A stretch of 64,000 nt of DNA. Origin: Euglena gracilis (taxonomy: Eukaryota; Euglenida; Euglenophyceae; Euglenales). The stretch spans positions 66,746,714 to 66,810,713 of the forward strand of contig CP154954.1 of NCBI GenBank assembly GCA_039621445.1, written 5' to 3'. The notes below the pieces were generated by a model. It was given only the letters and a program-made list of their open reading frames with translations, searched no databases and was not told where the DNA came from. Below are positions 1-8,276 of the stretch, one piece after another; position 1 is the first letter of the stretch, and every line of letters begins with the position of its first letter. The translations under genes and the position numbers were made by a program.

Positions 1-119
1 CCTCACTCCCCTCCCACCGTCTTGCCTGCTGCGTGCGTCCAAATGTTGCTTAGGGCGAGACCTAACATCTACGCTGTATAGAGTCACTCCGACGGCAGGG
101 AGGGCTCAGTCCCTGTTTT

Positions 120-362
120 TTGCCGGCACAAGATGTGGTGTGCAGGCCTGTGAGATGGCAACATCGAGTGCAAGTTGCAAGCCTCTTGCCGGTCAGACAA
201 ACAGAGACCAAAACAGTTGTTGTGCTGGAGGGTGGAGGGTGGCACCCCTGCAATTGCAACGGGGTGCCGACCAAACACCCCGCCCAGACCAGGCTGGATC
301 TGCGGCGAGTGTAAGTGTTCAAAGGTTATACCAACAACAACCAAGGAAGGACACAACAAAAT
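120..362. other. Unassigned sequence at the left edge
   Basis: I see no recognisable gene here. Overlapping short frames are open, but none has a convincing splice site or protein-like composition. Confidence 0.3.
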
Positions 363-801
363 GGCGTTGTCCAGCATCTGCACCTTGTCCACCATCTCCA
401 TCATGTCCAGCATCTGCACCTTGTCCAGCATCGGCATGTTGTCCACCATCTACATCTTGTCCAGCATCGGCATCTTCTCAGTATCTGCAACGTTGTCCGG
501 TGTCTGCATCCACTTCATCTTGTCCAGTATCTGCTTCTTGTCCAGCATCTGCATCTTGTCCAGCATCTGCATGTTGTCCAGCATTTGCATCTTGTCCAGC
601 ATCTGCACCTTGTACAGCATCGGCACCTTGTCCAGCATCGGCATCTTATCAGTATCTGCATCTTGTCCACCATCTGCATGTTGTCCAGTATCTGCATCCA
701 CTTCATCTTGTCCAGCATCGGCATTTTGTCTGGTATGTACATCTTGTCCAACGCCTGCATCTTGTCCAGCATCTGCATCTTGTCCAGAGTCTGTCCAGTA
801 T
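363..801. repeat. 18-bp minisatellite (CTTGTCCAGCATCTGCAT-like)
   Basis: About 24 tandem copies of an 18-bp unit resembling TTGTCCAGCATCTGCATC, with one- or two-base differences between copies. Because 18 is a multiple of three and the unit holds no stop codon, several frames on both strands stay open. The resulting Ser/Cys/Ile or Gln/His-rich 'proteins' are by-products of the repeat. Confidence 0.95.
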
Positions 802-834
802 TCATCCAATGGCACCCAACCTAGCTAAAACAAC

Positions 835-1160
835 CACAAAAGCCCAAAAATGACCAAAAAAACCCAAAATTGACCACAAAAAGCCCCCAAAAAGCAACCA
901 AAATGACCCAAAATGCTTCAAATGACCAAAAAAAATGCCCAAAAACGCCAAAAGATTGTGAAAAATGACCCAAAATCGCCACAAAGGCACAAAATGGTCC
1001 ACAATGCCATAAAATGCTCATATTGACCCAAATTAGCCTAATATTTGCCAACTCAGTGACAAATAACCCAAATTAGCAACAATTGATCCATAATGGCCAA
1101 AATGGGTGTAAGACTGGAGAATTGTGGGGAAATTATCCCAAAAATGGGTTTAATTCTTCA
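835..1160. repeat. Degenerate A-rich repeat (AAATGACCCA-like)
   Basis: Irregular repetition of motifs such as AAAATGACCAAAA and ACCCAAAATG with variable spacing. It looks like an old, diverged tandem repeat. No gene seen. Confidence 0.6.
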
Positions 1161-1173
1161 AAATGTACAAAAA

Positions 1174-1310
1174 CATGCCAGCATCGCCCAGCATCGCCCA
1201 GCATCGCCCAGCATCGCCCAGCATCGGAACCACACCTCTGGTCTCCAAAATTCCAGCATCGCCCAGCATCGCCCAGCATCGCCCTGCATCGCCCAGCATC
1301 GCCCAGCATC
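1174..1310. repeat. 10-bp repeat GCATCGCCCA in two blocks
   Basis: Two runs of the decamer GCATCGCCCA (about 1174-1226 and 1254-1310) are separated by about 28 bases of unrelated sequence. Confidence 0.9.
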
Positions 1311-1454
1311 ATCAGAGGTGCTTGCTTGTGGGGGCCTGGGGGCCGACCATTCGGCAGCCTTCATCTTTTATTTCCCTGCCTGTCTGGGGATTACGCCGTC
1401 TGGGCAAGTAAAAGGATGCGCGTCGCGCGTGTGGCCGAACCCAGGCTGTCCTGG

Positions 1455-1475
1455 TCCTAACCCTAACCCTACACC
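1455..1475. repeat. Short CCCTAA telomere-like motif
   Basis: Two to three CCTAACC units are visible, and a similar pair occurs at about 10080-10095. They match the TTAGGG-type telomere repeat but are too short to mark a telomere. Confidence 0.6.
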
Positions 1476-1574
1476 TTCAGTGCCCGCAACAGTAACCCCA
1501 ACACCCAGTGCAGGGTCGTACGTAGGCAGCAGGGGAACCACCCTGGGGGGGGGCTGCTACCCGCCTGCCAAAAT

Positions 1575-1653
1575 CATATACGCGTATAGACATATTCGTA
1601 CATATACATATATACATACACATACACATATACATACACATATACATATACAC

Positions 1654-1722
<69 letters not shown>

Positions 1723-1933
1723 TATACATTTACATTTACACATACATATACACATACACATACACATACATGTAGATATACATATACATATACATATACA
1801 CATACACATACACATACATATACATGGCGGCCTCCCACTACCCTGATCCCACTATCCGCCCCCCGGGGGGGGCCGTTTAGTGGGAGGCCATGTACAGAAA
1901 CACATACACATACATATACATATACACGTACAC

Positions 1934-2007
<74 letters not shown>

Positions 2008-2070
2008 GCATTTACATATACATATACGTATACATATACATGTACATATACATATGCATATACATATATT
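1575..2070. repeat. (ACATAT)n array split by a hairpin
   Basis: Hexanucleotide array of ACATAT with CACATA variants, in two blocks (1575-1825 and 1895-2070). The blocks are separated by the GC-rich foldback at 1821-1894. Long Tyr/His/Ile frames across it are artefacts. Confidence 0.95.
1821..1894. mobile_element. Short foldback element, TGGC-ended, inside the array
   Basis: Inverted arms TACATGGCGGCCTCCCACTA and TAGTGGGAGGCCATGTA (one 3-base gap) flank a C-run/G-run loop. Flanking hexamers are TATACA on the left and TGTACA on the right. The ends resemble those of the larger elements at 3098, 7673, 30965 and 45923, so this may be a miniature or internally deleted member. Confidence 0.65.
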
Positions 2071-2130
2071 ATGCCAAATCACAAGGCTGGTAATAGTACC
2101 GGAGACCCTGACAATTCCCCGGGCTGGGCC

Positions 2131-2391
2131 TTAGAGGTTTTCAAAAAAACTGAAAATCATGGGATCCCTGGCCTCCTCCGGAGGAGGGGCCTCGTCCACG
2201 GGGGCGACCTCCGCCCGCAGCGCCGCGGCTGCCGTTGGCGCAGCCGCCGGCTCCGGGTCCCGCGGCCCGGTGACGCCCTCGCGCCGCAGGGCCGCCGCCA
2301 GCTGCTGCGTGTGGGCCCCGAAGAGGCCCTTCAGCTCCGCGGCGCCCGCGTGGATGTCCGGCACCGCGCCGCCCTCCCATGTCACCCGCAT
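2131..2391 (-). CDS. Candidate exon, Ala/Pro-rich tail (unassigned)
   Basis: A minus-strand frame runs from an ATG at 2391 to a stop at 2131. Codons are GC-rich at third positions, like the confident exons of this window. Its start has a helix-like segment (key stretch ELKGLFGAHTQQLAAALRR) followed by an Ala/Pro/Glu-rich tail. No clear splice acceptor precedes it. It lies downstream, on the minus strand, of the CotH-like exons at 8.1-10 kb and could be their terminal exon or a separate fragment. Confidence 0.35.
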   Translation of the reverse strand: MRVTWEGGAVPDIHAGAAELKGLFGAHTQQLAAALRREGVTGPRDPEPAAAPTAAAALRAEVAPVDEAPPPEEARDPMIFSFFENL

Positions 2392-2404
2392 GGCCAGGGG
2401 GGCC

Positions 2405-2545
2405 CACAAGGCAAAGCCAAACGAGTTTTTTTTAAGCCCCCCTCCCACAGGTGGCCGTTAGCCCCAGCGAACCGACTTTTTAAGCCCCCCCCCCCAACAG
2501 TTGGCCATCAACCAAAGCCAACCGACTTTTTAAGGTGTCCCCCAA
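2405..2545. repeat. Duplicated module ending ACCGACTTTTTAAG
   Basis: Two adjacent copies of about 50 bp each hold a GTTGGCC-like block, a C-run and ACCGACTTTTTAAG. A similar CCGACTTTTAAGCCCCC occurs at about 15900 and, inverted, at 16580. Confidence 0.6.
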
Positions 2546-2804
2546 ATATTTGGCCCAGCTAAGCATGTTTAAGACCCCTCATTTAGTGAAAAAACTCGGC
2601 AGAAAAGAGCCTGTACTGGAAACCCAGCAGTTTGGACATGGCATGGAACGCTGCGCAGCCCATTGACCCCTCTGTGTGCCACTGCTGGGTCGTGGACATA
2701 AATTGAGAGCTCCGCCTCGGCCGCTTCCACCGCAGCATTCCACGCCTGTGGTGGTAGGCACCGTAGACGCGAAATACAAGGCGTTAATTTGCTGCACCAA
2801 ACCT

Positions 2805-2854
2805 GTATATATGTATATATATGTATATGTATATGTATATATATATGTATATGC

Positions 2855-2905
<51 letters not shown>

Positions 2906-2911
2906 CGTATA

Positions 2912-2977
<66 letters not shown>

Positions 2978-3041
2978 CATATATGTATATGTATATGTTA
3001 TATGTATATGTATATGTATGTGTATACATATATGTATATAC

Positions 3042-3086
<45 letters not shown>

Positions 3087-3097
3087 CATATATACAT
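2805..3097. repeat. (TATGTA)n / (TA)n array
   Basis: Hexanucleotide TATGTA with GTGTAT and (TA)n segments. It ends directly at the TIR of the element that begins at 3098. Confidence 0.95.
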
Positions 3098-3964
3098 ATG
3101 GCAGCCTCCAACTTAAGGGACCCCCTTAGTTGCACTAAGGCTTCTTGTCTGTTTATGGCCGGCGCTAACTTCGCTTCTGGCCCAGTTTGCTGCGTGGTGA
3201 GTGGCCAGGGACCCCTTACACCAGTGCTCTTTTGTTGCTCCCCCTGGCCGGGTGAGTAACTCTGGTGTAATTCCAGCGCTGTAGGGACATACACTCACCT
3301 TGTGTGGTTGGTGTGGTTCCCGTGGGTGGGTCTACACCCTTGCGCCCCAGTGCTGCTCTTGCCTCCTGCCCTCTTCCCACTTTTCTGTGTGGGGGATGCA
3401 TGGCGCAGGCACAACGCCATGACTTGAAAAATTCCAATGTGGCCTCACGGTCCCGCGGCTTAGGTAAACCCGGGTCACCAAGTCTCGGCCTTAGGGCGGG
3501 TGGCGGGTGGGTAGTGTGCTGCTGGGTACCAGTAGTTCCTTACATACTGGTACTCCAACTTAAGGGACCCCCCCGGGGGGGCCGGATGGTTGGATCAGGG
3601 GTCAAAAATTTTTTGCGTTATTGATGAAATGGGGTTAGGGTTAAGAGTTAGGGTTAGGGTTAGGCCGAATTTATGGATTAGGTTTAGGTGCGCAAGTTAG
3701 GCCTGAAGTTAGGCCGAACTTGCGCACCTAACCCTATTCCTTCAATACGCAAAAAAAATTTGCCACCCCCTGATCCGACTAACCAGCCCCCCCGGGGGGG
3801 CCCTTTAGGGGGGGCCAGGCGGAGCAAAAAAAGAGCACTGGTGTAAAGGGTACATGGCCACTCACCACACAGCAAGCTGGGCCAGAAGCGAAATTAGCGC
3901 CGGCCATAAACAGACAAGAAGCCTTAGTGCAACTAATGGGGGCCCTTTAGTTGGAGGCTGCCAT
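3098..3964. mobile_element. 867-bp foldback element with long inverted ends
   Basis: The ends are ATGGCAGCCTCCAACT and its exact complement at 3949-3964. The similarity of the arms continues inward for roughly 130 bases (3098-3235 against 3830-3964), including GGCCGGCGCTAA, the TGGCCACTCACCAC block and a CACCAGTGCTCTTTT block. The centre holds a second, nested palindromic element (3583-3795). No transposase frame is present, so it is non-autonomous. (TA)-rich microsatellite lies on both sides. A degraded copy of one arm sits at about 16795-16885. Confidence 0.8.
3583..3795. mobile_element. Palindromic TTAGGG-bearing core, copy 1
   Basis: Arms read roughly GGTTGGATCAGGGG...TTTTTTGCGTTATTGATG...GGGTTAGGG and the inverse. 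The middle contains several TTAGGG units and the palindrome-like word AAGTTAGGCC. Homologous cores occur at 7700-7890 and 31030-31180. Confidence 0.8.
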
Positions 3965-3965
3965 A

Positions 3966-4126
3966 CCTATATATACGGTATATATATATATATATATACA
4001 TATATATGTATATATATATATATATATACGGTATATATGCATACATACATACATCACTTACATAAGTACATACATACATGAACAGCAACAACAACAACAA
4101 CAACAACAACAAAAACAACAACAACA
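3966..4126. repeat. (TA)n, (CATA)n and (CAA)n tracts
   Basis: (TA)n with two ACGG interruptions, then short (CATA)n, then (CAACAA)n at 4085-4126. Confidence 0.95.
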
Positions 4127-4314
4127 AATTTTTTTTGCTTTTTGAATAACTTTTTCTGTGTGCGTTGTCAGGCCCCGAAAACAACAAAAGTGTATTATAT
4201 TAGGATAGGAGGACAAATGATGGAATAGGTCCCAGGAGTCGACGAGACACCTAGGTATGGTGAACTGGTGGTACCCCCAGGGTCCCTTCCGACTTTCAAG
4301 AATTTTCGGCGCGG

Positions 4315-4980
4315 GGCCATTTTGGGGTCAAAAAATAGATTTTTCCAAAATATCTCGAAACCCGTGGGGAATTGAAGGAAACACCCCTGAAGGAAACACC
4401 CCCCAAGCAAAATTGAAGCCCCTGGGACCCCCCAACCACTGGTGGAGACCCGGGGGTCCGGCTGTCCGGCTTGGCCCAGATACGGGCCGTCAAAGGTCCA
4501 AAAAAGGGGGCCCAGGGGGGGGGACTGAGGCATTTTTGGCTATTTTGGGGTCAAAAAAGCGATTTTTTGAAAATTTCCCAAAACCGATGGGGAACTGCAC
4601 GGACCGACCCGGGGACTCAAACCAACCACGGGGGACCCCCAAGTGGCCTGTATACACCCCACATACCCCCAGCCCCTCCGGACCGTCTTGGGGCCCGTAC
4701 GGGGCCCCCCAAAAGGGGGTTCCCACAGGACTTGGTCGTTTTTCAGCCTTCCAGGGGGCAAAAAATCGATTTTTTAAAAATTTCCCAAAACCGATGGGGA
4801 ACTGAACGGACCGACCCGGGGACTCAAACCAACCACGGGGGACCCCCAAGTGGCCTGTATACACCCCACATACCCCCGGCCCGTCCGGACCGTTTTGGGG
4901 CCCGCACAGGGCCCCCAAAAGGGGGTTCCCACAGGACTTGGCCGTTTTTCAGCCTTCTGGGGGGCAAAAAATCGATAAAA
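4315..4980. repeat. 207-bp tandem repeat
   Basis: The block TCCCAAAACCGATGGGGAACTG recurs at 4576 and 4783, giving a period of 207 bp. A diverged partial unit lies upstream (4320-4480) and a truncated one downstream (4940-4980). Each unit has a TCAAAAAAtCGATTTTTT palindromic core. This structure resembles the 162-bp units inside the element at 18121. Confidence 0.85.
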
Positions 4981-4999
4981 ATAACCAACAACTAACCAC

Positions 5000-5200
5000 C
5001 AAAAAGTGCAAAATAAAAAACAACCAAAAGCAACCAAAAAAAGATTTGTGGGACTATTTGGAGGGCTCGACTATTTTTTTGGAGGCGGTGGATAGCTTTT
5101 GCTTTTTCCTTCAAATCGTCTATGAAAAACCGGATGCAACCCATCAAAGCAATGGCTGCGATGGTTGCATACAATTCTTGTGGTTGATGGAGCACCAGCA
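5000..5200 (-). pseudogene. Short protein-like frame at the edge of the GC satellite
   Basis: About 50 codons on the minus strand look natural (key words ELYATIAAIALMG and FFIDDLKEKAKAI) before the frame enters the GGCCGGG satellite. I cannot assign a family. It may be an exon or a transposon remnant. Confidence 0.3.
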
Positions 5201-6845
5201 AAGCAGCGGGCCGGGTCAGGTTTGCTGGACCGCCAGCCGTGCCGGACCGGGCCGGGTCAGGCCGCTGGACCGCCGGCCGTGCCGGACCGGGCCGGGCCGG
5301 GCAGGGGCGCTGGGCCGCCGCCCAGGCCGGGCCGGGCCGGGGCGGGTTTGGCCACCGGCCGGGCTGGGCTGGGTCAGGCCGCCGGGCTGCCGGCTGTGCC
5401 AGGCCGGGCTTCTGGATCGCCGGCTGGGCTGGACCGGGTAAGGCCACCGGGAAAGCCATAAGCACATCCATAATCCGCTGGACCGCCTGCTGTGCCAGCC
5501 GGGCCGTGCCGGGCCGGGCCGGGTCAGGTCGCCGGTCCGCCGGCCCGTGCCGGCTCGGCCGGCGGCCCGGTCCGGCCAGGCCCGGCCCGGCAGCACAGCC
5601 AGCTGCCCGGCGGCCTGAACCGGCCTGGCCCGGCCTGCACAGCGGCCCAGCGGCCCGGGCCGGCCCGGCATGGCCCGGCCTGGCCTGGCCGGCGGCCCAG
5701 CGGCCTGGCCCGGTCCGGTGGCACGGTCCGGTCACGGTCCGGCTCGGCCGGCGGCCCGGCGGCCCGGCCCGGCTGGCACGGCGGCGCTCCGGCGTCCTGA
5801 CCGCGCCCGGCGGCACAGCCAGCGGCGTGGCGGCCCAGCGGCCCGGCCCGGCCCGGCCCGGCCCGGCCCGGCCCGGCCCGGCCCGGCCCGGCCCGGCCCG
5901 GCCCGGCCCGGCCCGGCCCGGCGACACAGCCATCGGGCCGGCGGCCCGAACCGGCCTGGCCCGGCCTGGCCTGGCTGGCGGCCCGGCGGCACGGCCCGGC
6001 CCGGCCCGGCCCGGCACGGCGGCACGGCCCGGCCCGGGACCGTGCCGCCGGACCGGGCCAGGCCGCTGGGCCGCCAGCCAGGCCAGGCCGGGCCATGCCG
6101 GGTCGGCCCGGGCCGCTGGGCCGCTGGCCAGGCCGGGCCAGGCCGGTTTCAGGCAGCCGGGCAGCTGGCTGTGCCGCCGGGCCGGGCCGGGCCGGACCGG
6201 GCCGCCGGCTGTGCCGCTGCGCCGGGCCGGGCCGCTGGGCCGCCTGCCGGGCCGCTGGGCCGCCCTGCCGGGCCGGGCTGGGTCAGGCCGCTGGACCGCC
6301 GGCCGGGCCGGGCCAGGCCGGGGCGGGTCGGGCCACCGGCCGGGCCGGCTGGGTCAGGCCGCCGGGCCGCTGGCCGTGCCGGGCCGGGCCGGGCCGCCGG
6401 GCCGCCGGCCAGGCCGGGCCGGGCCAGGCCGGTTCAGGCCGTCGGCCCGCTGGCTGTGTCGCCGGGCTGTGCCGGGCCGGGGCGGGCCGCTGGGCCGTCG
6501 ACCTGGCCGGGCCGGGCCGCCGGGCCGCTGGCTGTGCCGCCGGGCGCGGTCAGGCCGCCGGACCGCCGGCCGTGCCGGCCGGGCCGAGCCGCCGGGCCGC
6601 CGGCCGAGCCGGACCGTGCCGCCGGACTGGGCCGGGCCGCTGGGCCGCCGGCCAGGCCAGGCCAGGCCGTGCCGGGCCGGGTCAGGCCGCTGGACCGCCG
6701 GCCGGGCCGGGCCAGGCCGGGGTGGGTCGGGCCACCGGCCGGGCCGGGCTGGGTCAGGCCGCCGGGCCGTCGGCTGTGCCGGGCCGGGCCGCTGGATCGC
6801 CGGCTGGGCTGGACCGGGTAAGGCTACCGGGTAAGCCATAAGCAA
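5200..6845. repeat. GC-rich GGCCGGG satellite
   Basis: 1.6 kb composed almost entirely of G and C in words such as GGGCCGGGCC, GGCCGCCGGCC and CCGGCCCGGC, with an uninterrupted (CCCGG)n stretch near 5840-5920. A boundary motif (GGCTGGACCGGGTAAGGC then AAGCCATAAGCA) occurs at both about 5430 and 6810, so the block contains a large internal duplication. Long Arg/Pro/Gly/Ala frames in it are artefacts. Confidence 0.9.
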
Positions 6846-6964
6846 ATCCGTAATTCGAAAGGCAAAAATTGCGACCGCAATGTGAGGATGTGGCTCACCA
6901 CGCTTTTGGTGGAGGGGGGGGGGTGAGCGAAGCTCACGCGCGTAAGCGAAGCTAGCGTCTACTT

Positions 6965-7626
6965 GTACATACCTACATACATACATACATACATACATAC
7001 ATACATACATACATACATACATACATACATACATACATACATACATACATACATACATACATACATGCATACATACATACATACATACATACATACATGC
7101 ATACATACATACATACATACATACATACATACATACATACATACATACATACATACATGCATGCATGCATACATACATACATACATACATACATACATAC
7201 ATACATACATGCATGCATACATACATACATACATACATGCATACATACATACATACATACATACATACATACATACATACATGCATGCATGCATACATAC
7301 ATACATACATACATACATACATACATACATACATACATACATACATACATACATACATACATACATACATACATACATACATACATACATGCATGCATGC
7401 ATACATACATACATACATACATACATACATACATACATGCATGCATACATACATACATACATACATACATACATACATACATACATACATACATACATAC
7501 ATACATACATACATACATACATACATACATACATACATACATACATACATACATACATACATACATACATACATACATACATACATACATACATACATAC
7601 ATACATACATACATACATACATACAA
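6965..7626. repeat. (CATA)n array with CATG variants
   Basis: About 165 tetranucleotide units, with CATG in place of CATA in scattered clusters of one to three. The 4-bp period reads through all frames as a repeated Met-Tyr-Val-Cys or Ile-His-Thr-Tyr. Confidence 0.98.
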
Positions 7627-7672
7627 CATACATACTTATATAATATATATTTGAGATTATATATATAAATAA

Positions 7673-7895
7673 ATGGCAGCTCCCCACTATATGGCCACCC
7701 CCAGGGGGGGGGGGCATATAGTGGGGAGTGGGGGTCAAGATATTTTTTTTGCGTTAATGATGGAATAGGGTTAGGTGCGCGAGTTAGGCTTAGGGTTAGG
7801 CCTAACTTATAGACGGGTGTTAGGTGTACAAGTTAGGCCTAAACCTAAGCCTAAGTTGCGCACCTAACCCTATTCCATCATTAACGCAACAATAT
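7673..7895. mobile_element. TGGCAGC-ended foldback with TTAGGG core, copy 2
   Basis: It starts ATGGCAGC just after the (CATA)n array. A CTCCCCACTATATG hairpin with a C/G-run loop comes first. A larger palindrome of about 160 bases follows, whose arms carry GCGTTAATGATGGAATAGGG and the inverse. The right-hand TGGCAGC end is not visible, so the copy may be truncated. Confidence 0.7.
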
Positions 7896-8140
7896 ATAAT
7901 TTGAACAATCATTTTGGTTTTTTGAATTAAAGATTTTTAATAAATCTCAAAAGATTTTCTTCATTACAGATGGGGGTATCAATTTTCGAGAGGGTGTTCA
8001 ATTTTATTGCTTTTTTTTTCTGCTGGGTGGGCTCAGAAAGCTTCGTTAACATTAATTTCTTTTGAAGAGGCTCATTTTAGGGAAGTGACAGTTCGGCAAG
8101 GTGAATGATGAAATGAATCAAAATAACCGATGCCACACAC

Positions 8141-8276
8141 CTGGGTGGTGATCTCATGTGTGAGCATGCAATTCAGGGTCTGGCGGTACAACGCACGGAA
8201 TTCAGCATTGGCATGCATGAAATGGTCCAGCTTGGATTCACCGCAAAAGATCAGGCTGTCATCTACACGCTTCAGC
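8141..8276 (-). CDS. CotH-like exon (C-terminal helical part)
   Basis: 136-base exon with acceptor TTTCCCCAG and donor GTGTGTGG. One leading base completes the Arg codon split at the end of exon 8505-8563. It encodes 45 residues starting LKRVDDSLIFCG and ending LTHEITTQ, and leaves phase 0. The motif AEFRALYRQTL fits the helix that follows the DxD loop in CotH kinases. Confidence 0.8.

Noticed and set aside
3630-3665. True telomere
   Set aside because: Only a few TTAGGG units, embedded in a palindromic element inside the scaffold.
5239-6834. 531-residue Arg/Gly/Pro-rich ORF
   Set aside because: Product of the GGCCGGG satellite; equally long frames exist on both strands.
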